Of a stretch of DNA of 64,000 bases, positions 52,281 to 61,438 are shown in pieces. Location: contig NZ_SLYB01000001.1 in the NCBI RefSeq assembly GCF_004340985.1, positions 1 to 64,000 of the forward strand, in the 5' to 3' direction. A program made the translations under genes and the position numbers. How positions within the stretch are numbered: position 1 is the stretch's first letter; each line of letters opens with the position of its first letter. Below the pieces are notes generated by a model. That model was not told where the DNA came from. It saw nothing but the letters and a program-made list of their open reading frames with translations, and ran no database searches. The stretch comes from Cricetibacter osteomyelitidis (lineage in GTDB: Bacteria; Pseudomonadota; Gammaproteobacteria; Enterobacterales; Pasteurellaceae).

Positions 52281-52343
52281 ATGGAACCGACTATAAAACC
52301 TGTGTACATCACAGGTTTTCTTTTATCCATATCATCAATATAG
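52281..52343 (+). CDS. Possible 20-aa leader peptide before rsmC
   Basis: A short frame with a strong GGAGATAAGGAT ribosome site codes for MEPTIKPVYITGFLLSISSI (20 residues, hydrophobic C-terminal half) and ends 9 bp before the rsmC start. A perfect hairpin lies inside it. It could be a leader peptide, a small membrane protein, or chance. I know of no named homologue. Confidence 0.4.
   Translation: MEPTIKPVYITGFLLSISSI
52295..52324 (+). terminator. Stem-loop inside the rsmC leader
   Basis: AAAACCTGTG (52295-52304), a TACAT loop and CACAGGTTTT (52310-52319) form a perfect 10-bp stem, then CTTTTA. It is terminator-like but upstream of rsmC, so it could act as an attenuator. Confidence 0.6.
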
Positions 52344-52352
52344 GACTACAGC

Positions 52353-53348
52353 GTGATTTCACTGGAAAGCGAAGTATTACAACGTCATCTGGATTTTTTT
52401 AACCATAAATCTGTTTTATTAGCCGGTGGGATCAACGATGATTTTCCTGCTCAATTACAATCAATCGCCCATTCTGTTGCGATATGGTCTTGTTATTTTG
52501 ATTATGCCAAAAGCAAAAGTGCGGTGGATTTTTCTGTTGTTTGTGATAAACAAGCGGATTTAATTGTTTTTTATTGGACGAAACACAAACAAGAAGTGCA
52601 ATTTCAATTAATGCAGTTATTAGCTAATGCACCATTGCAACAATCCGTATTGATTATCGGTGAGAACCGCTGCGGTGTACGTTCGGTGGAAAAAATGCTG
52701 GCACCTTACGGCGAGATTGCCAAGATCGATTCTGCCCGTCGTTGCGGTTTGTATCATTTTTCGTTGCAAAAACAACCGCACTTTGAATTATCAACCTATT
52801 GGAAGACCTATGAAAACCCCAAATTAGGCGGCTTGAAAATCCATAGTCTGCCGGGTGTGTTCAGTAGTCAGGAATTGGATGTGGGAACGGATTTATTGCT
52901 TTCGACCATTGATCAGCGTATTCGCCGCGGCAATGTGTTGGATTTAGGCTGTGGTGCGGGCGTGATTGGGGCATTTATCAAACAAAAAAATCCGAAAGCA
53001 ACGGTTTTAATGAGCGACATTCACGCAATGGCCATTGAATCGGCAAAACGTACGCTGAGAGAAAATCAGCTGGAAGCCGATGTGCAAGCCAGTGATGTGT
53101 TCTCTCATATTCAAGGTAAATTTGATTTGATTATTTCCAATCCGCCTTTCCACGATGGTATTGATACTGCTTATCGTGCGGTGCGAGAATTGATCGAACA
53201 AGCCAAATGGCACCTTAACAGCGGCGGTGAACTGCGTATTGTTGCCAATGCTTTTCTGCCTTATCCGGATTTATTGGATAAGTATTTCGGCTATCATGAT
53301 GTGATTGCGAAAACCGGAAAATTTAAGGTGTATTCGGTACGAAATTAA
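52353..53348 (+). CDS. rsmC: 16S rRNA m2G1207 methyltransferase
   Basis: Methylates G1207 of 16S rRNA using SAM. It has two tandem methyltransferase-like domains, the first degenerate. The second has VLDLGCGAGVIGAFI near residue 198 (SAM site) and the catalytic IISNPPFHDGID near 258. The length of 331 aa is close to E. coli (343). The start is GTG at 52353. Confidence 0.95.
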   Translation: MISLESEVLQRHLDFFNHKSVLLAGGINDDFPAQLQSIAHSVAIWSCYFDYAKSKSAVDFSVVCDKQADLIVFYWTKHKQEVQFQLMQLLANAPLQQSVLIIGENRCGVRSVEKMLAPYGEIAKIDSARRCGLYHFSLQKQPHFELSTYWKTYENPKLGGLKIHSLPGVFSSQELDVGTDLLLSTIDQRIRRGNVLDLGCGAGVIGAFIKQKNPKATVLMSDIHAMAIESAKRTLRENQLEADVQASDVFSHIQGKFDLIISNPPFHDGIDTAYRAVRELIEQAKWHLNSGGELRIVANAFLPYPDLLDKYFGYHDVIAKTGKFKVYSVRN

Positions 53349-53436
53349 CTGAACTTGGTAGGCAAAGTGCGGTCTAATTTTCTGCAATTTTTCAACTCAT
53401 TATTTTTATTAAAGTTTAGCAACAAAGGAAACTAAT

Positions 53437-54057
53437 ATGGATTTCAGTAGCATTTTAAATCAGGTTTTAGACTCAGTAAAAGATACTATGGGCAAAAACG
53501 ATACTGCCGGTAAAATCACTAAAGCTGGCGGCGGTGCAGTGGTAATTGGAGTTTTATCAATGATCTTGGGTCGTAACGGCGGTTCCAGCTTAGCGAAAAT
53601 GGGTTCTATTGCAGTATTGGGTAACCTTGCTTATCAAGCTTATCAAAAATATCAACAAAACCAAGCAAGTGTTGCTCAGAAACAAGAATTGCCGCAAGAA
53701 CAATTTGCTTCGGCAGCACAAACTGTGGAAAGCGGTACAGTAATTTTACGTGCAATGATCGCGGCAGCATTATCCGACGGTGAATTGGATGAGCAAGAAA
53801 AACAAGCTATTTTAAATGAAGCGGGTAACGATTCTGAATTGCAACAATGGTTGGTGCAAGAAACACAAAAACCGGCATCGATAGCACAACAAGTTGCAGG
53901 CGATCAAGCTTTGGCGGTTCAAGTTTATTTAGCGGTACGTTTGGTATGCGGTGCGGAATTATCCCGTAAAGAAATCGTGTTCTTAGCTCAATTAGCCGAT
54001 GCGTTGAAATTAAATGAGCAGTTAGTAGAGCAACTTGAAAAACAAGCGGGCTTCTGA
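53437..54057 (+). CDS. DUF533 (YebE-like, TerB-fold) membrane-associated protein
   Basis: A 206-aa protein with a glycine-rich hydrophobic segment (GGGAVVIGVLSMILGRNGGSSLAKMGSIAVLGNLAYQAY, about residues 29-68), then a helical TerB-like domain (AMIAAALSDGELDEQEKQAIL near 115, with an acidic DGELDEQE motif). This matches the DUF533/YebE family. In E. coli, yebE responds to envelope stress; the function is unknown. A good terminator follows. No operon partner is seen. Confidence 0.85.
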   Translation: MDFSSILNQVLDSVKDTMGKNDTAGKITKAGGGAVVIGVLSMILGRNGGSSLAKMGSIAVLGNLAYQAYQKYQQNQASVAQKQELPQEQFASAAQTVESGTVILRAMIAAALSDGELDEQEKQAILNEAGNDSELQQWLVQETQKPASIAQQVAGDQALAVQVYLAVRLVCGAELSRKEIVFLAQLADALKLNEQLVEQLEKQAGF

Positions 54058-54071
54058 TTTAAACTTAATGA

Positions 54072-54099
54072 AAAAATGGCAGAGATTTCTGCCATTTTT
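54072..54099 (+). terminator. Terminator after the yebE-like gene
   Basis: AAAAATGGCAGA (54072-54083), a GATT loop and TCTGCCATTTTT (54088-54099). Confidence 0.92.
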
Positions 54100-54109
54100 T
54101 ATGTTCGGA

Positions 54110-54880
54110 TTATGCAGGATTATCAATATCTTTAAACTCTACATCTAATCCGTATTCTTTTGCCAGCCATTCGCCTAAGGCTTTAATACCGTAACGTTCG
54201 GTGGCGTGATGACCGGCGGCAAAGAAATGAATGCCTTGCTCGCGGGCGGAGTGAATGGTTTGTTCGGACACTTCGCCGCTGATAAAGGCATCACAACCTT
54301 GAGCTGCGGCTAAATCAATATATCCCTGACCGCCACCGGTGCAAATACCGATTTTTCGGATTAAGTGCGGTGCGTTTGGGTTAAATTCTGACGCATCGCA
54401 TACCAACGGTTGGCGATTTAATTGTGTTGCAATACGTTGTGCCAGCTCTTGCACGTTGATAGGAGCGATTAATGTGCCGTAAACAGGAATACTGTTCGTT
54501 CCGGCTTCCAAACCTTGCAAATTTTCGATACCCAACAAACGGGATAATTCAGCGTTATTGCCTAATTTCGGATGGATGTCTAAAGGCAAATGGTAGCCGT
54601 ATAGATTGATATCATTTACTAACAGGGTTTTAATGCGTTTGCCTTTCATACCGCGAATGCAAGGGTTTTCGCTTTTCCAAAAATAACCATGGTGTACCAA
54701 AACCGCATCGGCCTGTCGGCTGACAGCATAGTCAATTAAGGCTTGTGTGGCGGTGACACCGGTAATGATTTTACGGATTTCCGCTTTGCCTTCCACTTGT
54801 AAGCCGTTCGGGGCATAATCTTGAATGGCGTGACTGTTGAGTTTGTCGTTAATGGTTTGTTCGAGTTGTAAATTGTTCAT
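54110..54880 (-). CDS. Nif3-family dinuclear metal-centre protein (YbgI-like)
   Basis: A 256-aa protein of the Nif3/YbgI family, which forms toroidal hexamers with two metals per subunit. Probable ligands are His residues in ADAVLVHHGYFW near residue 65, the Asp in LPLDIHPKLGNN near 100, and His/Glu in FFAAGHHATERYG near 220. The start at 54880 (MNNLQLE) is chosen by homology; the upstream in-frame codons run into a terminator hairpin. The activity of the family is debated, with links to GTP cyclohydrolase-like chemistry and DNA-damage resistance. Confidence 0.88.
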   Translation of the reverse strand: MNNLQLEQTINDKLNSHAIQDYAPNGLQVEGKAEIRKIITGVTATQALIDYAVSRQADAVLVHHGYFWKSENPCIRGMKGKRIKTLLVNDINLYGYHLPLDIHPKLGNNAELSRLLGIENLQGLEAGTNSIPVYGTLIAPINVQELAQRIATQLNRQPLVCDASEFNPNAPHLIRKIGICTGGGQGYIDLAAAQGCDAFISGEVSEQTIHSAREQGIHFFAAGHHATERYGIKALGEWLAKEYGLDVEFKDIDNPA

Positions 54881-54927
54881 AAATGCGGTCTGTTTTGAGT
54901 GAATTTTGCCGGAAATTATAAATAAAA

Positions 54928-54951
54928 AAGCCCGTTTACACAAACAGGCTT
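54928..54951 (-). terminator. Terminator of the hemerythrin-domain gene
   Basis: On the minus strand, AAGCCTGTTT and AAACGGGCTT pair with one mismatch around a 4-nt loop, followed by a run of T. Confidence 0.8.
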
Positions 54952-54966
54952 CAGTTGAAACAGATA

Positions 54967-55458
54967 TTAAGTTTCTTTTAATACGCGTTGGAATAAAATA
55001 TCGTCTTCCGTATGAATATGATTGTTTAAATCATTTATAAATTCAGCTACACCGTTGTAGAGTGCCTGCCAAGAACCGCAAGCATCAGCCGGCGGTGTCA
55101 TATTGTTGGTGAGAGATTTTAATACTTCAATATGATCGGCATGCTCTTCGTGTTCCATATTCATCACCCGAATCGGCATTGCAGCCATTTGATATTGACC
55201 GGCATTGATCATTGGGAACAAAATCTGTTCTTCTTTCATCATATGGCTGGTTAAATCCGCTAGTATGTTTTGTAATTCCGCGTGTAATCCGATTGGTGCA
55301 TCAGGGCGATCAGCGTGTACGCGTTCCACTTTTTCCGCTAGCACGATGAGTTCCGCTAATTGTTCGCGGTGGCGTTGATGAAAACGCGGTAAAATATAAC
55401 TTTCGATAATTTGGTTATAAGGCAGGCTATTCAGCTCATTATCGCTTAAAAATACCAT
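54967..55458 (-). CDS. Hemerythrin-domain RIC/YtfE-type protein lacking the ScdA N-terminal domain
   Basis: Aligns with the C-terminal two-thirds of E. coli YtfE (RIC, repair of iron centres): YILPRFHQRHREQLAEL, KVERVHADRP, SHMMKEEQILFPMI, MEHEEHADHIEVLK, NNMTPPADAC and HIHTEDDILFQR. The hemerythrin His/Glu di-iron ligands are kept. The N-terminal ScdA domain of about 55 residues with its cysteine pair is missing: the protein starts at MVFLSDNEL after AGGAG, 163 aa against 220. I see no remnant of that domain in the 286 bp upstream. Iron-sulphur repair after nitrosative stress is the family role; whether the short form does it is unknown. Confidence 0.85.
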   Translation of the reverse strand: MVFLSDNELNSLPYNQIIESYILPRFHQRHREQLAELIVLAEKVERVHADRPDAPIGLHAELQNILADLTSHMMKEEQILFPMINAGQYQMAAMPIRVMNMEHEEHADHIEVLKSLTNNMTPPADACGSWQALYNGVAEFINDLNNHIHTEDDILFQRVLKET

Positions 55459-55714
55459 AAAAGTATCTCCTAAATAAGTTTGTAGAGTAGAGTTATTATT
55501 TGAGTAAAATAGTAGGGTATTTTCAGGGTTTTATAAAGGAATTTTTGAATAAATCTCTAAAAATACCTAAAGATAGGTAACTATGTCTTCTGAACCTTTG
55601 TAGCTCTCGGCACAATACGATGTTACGGTGTGGTGTGATCGGTCACAATACGGTATCCCGCTTTATTATGTCCGAAAGCAAAAATCTCAATAGGTGGTGC
55701 AGCTAAGAAATAAA
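55459..55714. promoter_or_regulatory. Promoter region of the RIC-type gene with two palindromes
   Basis: It holds the palindrome TACCTA-AAGA-TAGGTA (55564-55579) and a second, TGTGATCGGTCACA (55634-55647). The first could be an operator for a nitrosative or redox regulator. The second has CRP/FNR-like half-sites but only 4 bp between them. No gene is seen. Confidence 0.45.
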
Positions 55715-55741
55715 AAACTGCGGTAAAACCTACCGCAGTTT
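55715..55741 (-). terminator. prlC terminator, altered uptake-signal pair (AACTGCGGT)
   Basis: AAACTGCGGTA (55715-55725) and TACCGCAGTTT (55731-55741) form an 11-bp stem and a T-tail on the minus strand. Both arms carry the same one-base departure from the uptake signal. Confidence 0.85.
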
Positions 55742-55744
55742 CGC

Positions 55745-57784
55745 TTAATTGGTAATGCCTTTGTGTCTTAATAAGGCATCTAAAGTTGGTTTACGGCCGC
55801 GGAAACGTTCAAATAACACCATCGGTTCTTCCGAACCGCCACGGGTCAGGATTTCGTCTAAGAAGGATTTGCCTGTGACCTGATTGAAAATGCCTTCTTC
55901 TTCAAAACGAGAAAATGCATCTGCCGATAGCACTTCTGCCCATAAATAGCTGTAATAGCCCGCGGCATAACCGCCGGCGAAAATATGGCTGAAGCTGTGC
56001 GGTGTTCTTGCCCATTCTACGCCTTTAATTACGGCAATCTGTTTTTTCACGGCATTTAAAGTGTCTAAAATCTGATTGCTTTTGCCTGATTGATAATTGT
56101 GGTGCAGGCGGAAATCAAATAAGCCGAATTCCAGTTGGCGAAGCACGAACATCGCCGCTTGGAAATTTTTCGCTTTCAATAATTGGCTGAGTTTTTCTTT
56201 CGGCAGCGGTTCACCGGTTTCGTAATGACCGGAAATAAACGCTAAGGCTTCTTCTTCCCAACACCAGTTTTCTAAGAATTGACTCGGCAATTCCACCGCA
56301 TCCCAAGGCACGCCATTGATACCGGACACATCGCCCACATCAATTCGGGTCAGCATATGGTGAATGCCGTGGCCAAATTCGTGAAATAGCGTAGTTACTT
56401 CATCGTGAGTAAATAATGCCGGTTTGTCGCCTACCGGTTTATTGAAATTACAGGTTAAATAAGCTACCGGTTTTTGCAATGTACCATCGATTTTACGTTT
56501 GCGACCTACGCAATCATCCATCCATGCCCCGCCGCGTTTGTGTTCGCGGGCATATAAGTCTAAATAGAAACTTCCGCGGATTTCGTCGGTTTCATCAATT
56601 AAATCAAAGAAACGCACATCAGGGTGATAAGTATCCGCATCAAAGCGTTCTACCGCACGAATATTGAAAATGCGTTTAATCAGTTCAAACAAACCGGAAA
56701 TAACACGATCTTCGGGGAAATACGGGCGAAGCTCTTCGTCATTGATGGCGTACAATGCCTGTTTTTGTTTTTCACTGTAAAAGGTTATATCCCAAGGCTC
56801 AAGTGCGGTGACATTTTCGTGTGTTTTGCAAAATGCTTCTAATTCCGCTAATTCTTTTTCCCCTTGCGGTTTGCTGCGAACGGCAAGATTCTCAAGGAAA
56901 TCTAAAACTTGCTGTGGGTTTTCCGCCATTTTGGTGGCTAAAGAAAGTTCGGTGTAGGTTTTAAAGCCTAGCAATTCTGCCAATTCCACTCGTAATGCCA
57001 GAATTTCTTCCATAATCGCCGAATTATCCCATTTGCCTGCGTTCGGGCCTTGATCGGAAGCTCGGGTTGCAAAGGCTTGGTACATTTCCGCCCGTAATTC
57101 GCGGTTTTCGCAATAAGTCATCACCGGCAAATAGCTTGGAAATTCCAGCGTAAAGCGGTAGCCTTTCGAGCCTTTGCTTTCCGCCGATTGTCTTGCCGCT
57201 GCTAAAGCAGATTCCGGTAGACCCTTTAATTCGCTTTCATTTTCAATGATTTTTTCCCAACCCATTGTGGCATCCAACACGTTATTGCTGAATTGTGAGT
57301 TGAGTTCAGATAAACGGGCTACAATTTCGCCATAGCGTTTTTGCTGTTCTGCGGGCAATGAAATACCGGATAATTGGAAATCACGTAGGCTGTTATCAAT
57401 GGCTTTTTTCTGTGCGATACTTAAGGTTTCAAATTCCGGGCTGTTTTTCAGCTGCAAATAAGCATTGTATAATCCTTGATGTTGCCCCGCCCAAGTGCCG
57501 TATTCAGATAATAACGGCAAACAGGCTTGATAGGCATCCCGCAATTCCGTACTGTTTTTCACGGAATTTAAATGTCCTATCGGCGACCAGGCACGGCTTA
57601 AACGATCATTTACTTCCGACAATGGTTGGCATAAATTTTCCCAAGTAAAGTGCGGTTGTTTTAACAGATTTTCCGTGGTATCACGACATTCCTGAACAAG
57701 TTGTTCTACTGCCGGTTGAATATGCTGCGGCTTAATTTTTGAAAACTGCGGCAATACCGTGTTTTCTAATAGGGGATTAGACAT
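55745..57784 (-). CDS. prlC: Oligopeptidase A
   Basis: M3-family zinc metallopeptidase that degrades cytoplasmic peptides, including cleaved signal peptides. The zinc motif is TLFHEFGHGIHHML near residue 465, with the third ligand (Glu) in ENWCWEEEAL about 25-30 residues later and the C-terminal AGGYAAGYYSYLWAEVLSADAF. The length of 679 aa matches E. coli (680). It is downstream of pdxY on the same strand. Confidence 0.96.
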   Translation of the reverse strand: MSNPLLENTVLPQFSKIKPQHIQPAVEQLVQECRDTTENLLKQPHFTWENLCQPLSEVNDRLSRAWSPIGHLNSVKNSTELRDAYQACLPLLSEYGTWAGQHQGLYNAYLQLKNSPEFETLSIAQKKAIDNSLRDFQLSGISLPAEQQKRYGEIVARLSELNSQFSNNVLDATMGWEKIIENESELKGLPESALAAARQSAESKGSKGYRFTLEFPSYLPVMTYCENRELRAEMYQAFATRASDQGPNAGKWDNSAIMEEILALRVELAELLGFKTYTELSLATKMAENPQQVLDFLENLAVRSKPQGEKELAELEAFCKTHENVTALEPWDITFYSEKQKQALYAINDEELRPYFPEDRVISGLFELIKRIFNIRAVERFDADTYHPDVRFFDLIDETDEIRGSFYLDLYAREHKRGGAWMDDCVGRKRKIDGTLQKPVAYLTCNFNKPVGDKPALFTHDEVTTLFHEFGHGIHHMLTRIDVGDVSGINGVPWDAVELPSQFLENWCWEEEALAFISGHYETGEPLPKEKLSQLLKAKNFQAAMFVLRQLEFGLFDFRLHHNYQSGKSNQILDTLNAVKKQIAVIKGVEWARTPHSFSHIFAGGYAAGYYSYLWAEVLSADAFSRFEEEGIFNQVTGKSFLDEILTRGGSEEPMVLFERFRGRKPTLDALLRHKGITN

Positions 57785-57811
57785 TATAGTTTCCTTTATA
57801 TTTTTGACTGG

Positions 57812-57834
57812 AAGGGCATACTAAGTATGCCCTT
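57812..57834. other. Hairpin between pdxY and prlC
   Basis: AAGGGCATAC (57812-57821), a TAA loop and GTATGCCCTT (57825-57834). There is no T-run on the transcribed strand. It resembles the dksA-pcnB hairpin in design (an AAGGGC-type stem) but is not the same sequence. Confidence 0.55.
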
Positions 57835-57867
57835 GTAGATGTTGTAGTAATAAAGTGCGGTCGGATT

Positions 57868-58728
57868 TTACGCAATTTTCACCGCTTTATACTTACTTAC
57901 CGGATTAACAATTACGTGACGGGCTTCAATCAGTTGCAATTCGTAAGAATTAAGCTGATGGGTGATGGACATCACATCATTTACTGCATTGGCAGTGTGT
58001 TCAAAGGCATCCAGATCGGATTTGCCGTTTAGCAAATTGGCTAGGAACAGGCTAGCCACTAAATCGCCCACGCCCACAGGGTCGAGTTTGAATTCGTGTA
58101 ACGGACGGGTAAGATGCCAAATGCCCTCTTGGTTGGCGAACAGCATTTCAAATTGGCTAGGGTCTTTTCCCGCACGGCTTAAATGTTTCACCACCACACG
58201 TTTTGGACCTTTGCTTAAAATTATTTTCACCGCTTCTACCGCTTCATCAAAACTTTCGACTTTTAAGCCTGACAGTTCGCGTAATTCCACTAGATTCGGC
58301 GTGGTGATATCCGCTTGCGGCAAGGCTAGATTGCACAAGCCTTCTTTCACGCCGTCTGCCACGATACAGCCTTTTTCCACATTACCCATCACCGGATCGC
58401 ATAAGTAAATAGCATTAGGATTTAATGATTTGACTTTTTGTACGGCTTTCAAAATTTCTTCTACTTGCTCTGCAGAACCCATATAGCCGGAGAGTACCGC
58501 ATCGCATTTTTTTAATTCGCCGATTTCATCGATACCGCGGACGATTTCACCGATTTGTTCTTTCGGGATCACCATACCTGTCCATTTACCGTATTGGGTG
58601 TGGTTGGAAAATTGCACAGTGTTAAGTGCCCACGCATCAACGCCCAATAATTGCATTGGGAAAATCGCAGATTTATTGCCGGCATAACCGTAAACGACAT
58701 GAGATTGGATTGATAAAACATTCTTCAT
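57868..58728 (-). CDS. pdxY: Pyridoxal/pyridoxamine kinase
   Basis: Salvages pyridoxal to PLP. Ribokinase-fold signatures are [24 protein letters not shown] at the start, [11 protein letters not shown] near residue 117, [12 protein letters not shown] near 140 and the anion-hole/catalytic Asp in [15 protein letters not shown] near 222. The length of 286 aa matches PdxY (287) rather than PdxK. Confidence 0.94.
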   Translation of the reverse strand: MKNVLSIQSHVVYGYAGNKSAIFPMQLLGVDAWALNTVQFSNHTQYGKWTGMVIPKEQIGEIVRGIDEIGELKKCDAVLSGYMGSAEQVEEILKAVQKVKSLNPNAIYLCDPVMGNVEKGCIVADGVKEGLCNLALPQADITTPNLVELRELSGLKVESFDEAVEAVKIILSKGPKRVVVKHLSRAGKDPSQFEMLFANQEGIWHLTRPLHEFKLDPVGVGDLVASLFLANLLNGKSDLDAFEHTANAVNDVMSITHQLNSYELQLIEARHVIVNPVSKYKAVKIA

Positions 58729-58828
58729 TTTTGTCTCCTTGTTATCATTATTAAATATTATTTTCCATAATAAATTGTTTAAATCATTTCGTTAAATAAA
58801 CATATAGGTATCAAATTTAATTCTTCTG

Positions 58829-58858
58829 AAAAAGAGCGGTAAATTTTACCGCTCTTTT
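58829..58858 (-). terminator. accA terminator, altered uptake-signal pair (AAGAGCGGT)
   Basis: AAGAGCGGTAAA and its complement TTTACCGCTCTT form a long stem with A/T tails at 58829-58858. Both arms differ from the uptake signal by the same base (T to A). Confidence 0.85.
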
Positions 58859-58873
58859 ATAGATTAATGTCGA

Positions 58874-59827
58874 TTAACAATAACCGTAGCTCATCAAACG
58901 TTGATAACGACGTTCCAGTAAGGTTTCTTTATCCAGCATTTCAAGGTCTGCCAAATCATTAAGAATTTGTTTTTTCAAATTATCGGCCATTTCGGTGTAG
59001 TGACGATGTGCTCCGCCCAACGGTTCGGGCACAATGTTGTCGATTAATTTTAATTCATGCAGGCGTTTTGCGGTTAAGCCCATTACTTCGGCCGCAGTGG
59101 AGGCTTTTTCCGCACTTTTCCATAAAATAGAGGCACAACCTTCGGGAGAAATTACGGAATAGGTGCTGTATTGCAGCATATTCACTTTATCGCCTACGCC
59201 GATAGCCAATGCACCGCCGGAACCACCTTCACCGATCACTGTACAAATCACCGGTACGCTTAAGGTGGACATTTCACGCAGGTTACGTGCAATAGCTTCC
59301 GATTGGCCGCGTTCTTCCGCACCCACGCCCGGATAGGCTCCCGGCGTATCAATGAACGTAATAATCGGTAGTTTAAAACGTTCTGCCATTTGCATTAAAC
59401 GTAAGGCTTTACGATAACCTTCCGGAGCCGGCATACCGAAGTTACGCATGACTTTATCTTTTACCGTACGACCTTTTTGATGACCGATAATCATCACCGG
59501 TTTGCCGTCTAAACGAGCCAAACCGCCGACAATGGCTTTATCGTCGGCAAAAGCGCGATCGCCGGCAAGCTCTTCAAATTCTGTGAAAATATGTTCAATA
59601 TAGTCCAAAGTATAAGGACGATTCGGGTGACGTGCCATGCGGGAAACTTGCCACGCATCTAAATCGGCGAAGGTTTTTTTCGTGAGTTCTTCACTTTTTT
59701 TCTGTAAACGAGCAATTTCGTCATCAAGATTAATTTTGTTGTCTTGCTCTGTTACCGAACGCAATGATTCGATTTTTGCTTCGAGTTCTGCAATCGGTAA
59801 TTCAAAATCTAAATATTCTTGGCTCAT
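58874..59827 (-). CDS. accA: Acetyl-CoA carboxylase carboxyltransferase alpha subunit
   Basis: With AccD it transfers carboxyl from biotin to acetyl-CoA, giving malonyl-CoA. The coiled N-terminal region ([11 protein letters not shown]) is followed by the carboxyltransferase core: [19 protein letters not shown] near residue 118, [19 protein letters not shown] near 160 and the oxyanion-type [12 protein letters not shown] near 200. The length of 317 aa matches E. coli (319). Confidence 0.97.
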   Translation of the reverse strand: MSQEYLDFELPIAELEAKIESLRSVTEQDNKINLDDEIARLQKKSEELTKKTFADLDAWQVSRMARHPNRPYTLDYIEHIFTEFEELAGDRAFADDKAIVGGLARLDGKPVMIIGHQKGRTVKDKVMRNFGMPAPEGYRKALRLMQMAERFKLPIITFIDTPGAYPGVGAEERGQSEAIARNLREMSTLSVPVICTVIGEGGSGGALAIGVGDKVNMLQYSTYSVISPEGCASILWKSAEKASTAAEVMGLTAKRLHELKLIDNIVPEPLGGAHRHYTEMADNLKKQILNDLADLEMLDKETLLERRYQRLMSYGYC

Positions 59828-59928
59828 TCTTTTGTCCTGCTAAATGGGTAAAGATAAAAAATTTATTTTTGCACCGCACTTTATCAATTTTTTGATCAGG
59901 GGGCAAATATTATTACTGAAAACCGGCG

Positions 59929-60699
59929 TTATTTCTGTAAAAATTTATTAATCGCGCGAATTACGCTGTCCGGCTTATCGGCATGAATCCAATGTCCGCT
60001 GTTGGCAATCACAAAAGAGGCGGCTTGCGGAAATTGGTTTAACATCATGCTGCCGTATTCCGGCAAAATATAATCCGATTGTCCGCCTTTGATGAATAAT
60101 GTCGGTTTATCAAAAAACACCGGTTGCCAATCCATTAGATTGCGATAATTGCGGAAAAGTGCGGTCACATTGAAACGAAATTTTTCAGCGGACTGCGGTT
60201 CAAAGGATTTCAACATAAATTGAATGATAGCTTCATTTTTAATATGTTGAGCTAAAATCGGTTTGGCTTGTTGGCGGGTTTGGACATCGGATTGTTGCAC
60301 GGCGAACAAACCTTGGAACACGTCATCGTGATGATTACCTTGGTATTGCACGGGGGAAATATCCAATACAATTAATTTTTCCACTAAGTTGGGCGCTAGT
60401 GCGGCGGTTTTCATTGCCGTTTTACCGCCCATTGAGTGCCCGATTAAAATGACATTATGCAGTTCAAGCTGATTGAGCAGAATGAGCAAATCTTCTGCCA
60501 TAACATCATAATTCATTGTTTCCGAATGAAAACTGTTTCCGTGATTGCGTAAATCCACTCGTAAAATCGGGTAATTGTCACTAAAGGCACGGGCGATTAC
60601 ACCGAGATTATTGGCATCACCGAACAATCCGTGGATAAATACCAAAACGGGATTTTGCGATTCGGGTAGCGGATTAAATTGATAATGTAATAAATTCAT
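59929..60699 (-). CDS. ybfF: Alpha/beta-hydrolase esterase (YbfF-like)
   Basis: A 256-aa esterase of the alpha/beta-hydrolase fold. The oxyanion region is FIHGLFGDANNLG, the nucleophile elbow GHSMGGKTAMK near residue 87 (Ser), and the catalytic His is in ANSGHWIHADKP near 233. It is divergent from seqA, the same pairing as E. coli ybfF/seqA. E. coli YbfF hydrolyses acyl-CoA and short esters; its physiological role is unclear. Confidence 0.92.
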   Translation of the reverse strand: MNLLHYQFNPLPESQNPVLVFIHGLFGDANNLGVIARAFSDNYPILRVDLRNHGNSFHSETMNYDVMAEDLLILLNQLELHNVILIGHSMGGKTAMKTAALAPNLVEKLIVLDISPVQYQGNHHDDVFQGLFAVQQSDVQTRQQAKPILAQHIKNEAIIQFMLKSFEPQSAEKFRFNVTALFRNYRNLMDWQPVFFDKPTLFIKGGQSDYILPEYGSMMLNQFPQAASFVIANSGHWIHADKPDSVIRAINKFLQK

Positions 60700-60773
60700 A
60701 GTTTTTAGTATTTTAGAAATGGTAAGAATGAATTATAATCCCACAGATTATAAATTAAAAATAGGAAGATAAA

Positions 60774-61433
60774 ATGAAAATTATTGAAGTAGATGAAGAA
60801 CTCTATCAATTTATCGCAAGCAATACGCAATCTATCGGTGAAAGTGCATCGGATATTTTACGCCGTTTGCTCCATTTATCTTCTCTTAATGTGCCGTCAA
60901 AGGTGTCCGAACCGGTAAATGTACCGGCGGTTGCGGAAAGTGCGGAGCAAATTTTAGAAAAATCGGCAGCCGATGTGAAAATTGTTGAAACGAAAAAAAC
61001 GGAAGCGGTTGTGACAAAAGAAGACGAACTGCCGCAAAAAGTCGCCACTAAAAAGCAATCTGATGAAGTGATCGCCCGCACGGTGGATAAATTACGTAAG
61101 TTGTTTGATTCCGAGGACTTTTTACAAGAAACCAAAGCGGTGGTACGTTTTCTTTCTATTTTGACTGTGTTATACCGCACCAATCCGGAAGGGTTTGCAT
61201 TAGCCACCGAATCATTGCAAGGACGTACCCGCGTGTATTTTGCCCGCGATGAAGGCACATTGTTAATGGCGGGCAACCACACGAAACCAAAACAAATTCC
61301 GGAAACGCCTTATTGGGTGATTACCAATAATAATAGCGGTCGTAAATTATTAATGCTTGAAGGGGCAATGAGTTCAATGCATTTACCAGACGAGATTATT
61401 GACGATGTCCGTAAGTTTTTCGTAGTGAATTAG
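60774..61433 (+). CDS. seqA: Negative regulator of replication initiation SeqA
   Basis: Binds hemimethylated GATC sites to sequester oriC and organise new DNA. The N-terminal oligomerisation helix is MKIIEVDEELYQFIASNTQSI. A variable linker rich in Val, Glu and Lys (about residues 45-105) leads to the C-terminal DNA-binding domain (FLQETKAVVRFLSILTVLYR, GRTRVYFARDE, ITNNNSGRKLLML). At 219 aa it is longer than E. coli SeqA (181) because of the linker. Its stop overlaps the menE frame. Confidence 0.95.
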   Translation: MKIIEVDEELYQFIASNTQSIGESASDILRRLLHLSSLNVPSKVSEPVNVPAVAESAEQILEKSAADVKIVETKKTEAVVTKEDELPQKVATKKQSDEVIARTVDKLRKLFDSEDFLQETKAVVRFLSILTVLYRTNPEGFALATESLQGRTRVYFARDEGTLLMAGNHTKPKQIPETPYWVITNNNSGRKLLMLEGAMSSMHLPDEIIDDVRKFFVVN

Positions 61434-61438
61434 TGCGA

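Noticed and set aside
55634-55647. TGTGATCGGTCACA as a CRP site
   Set aside because: The half-sites are correct but only 4 bp apart instead of 6, so CRP binding is doubtful; kept only as an unexplained palindrome.
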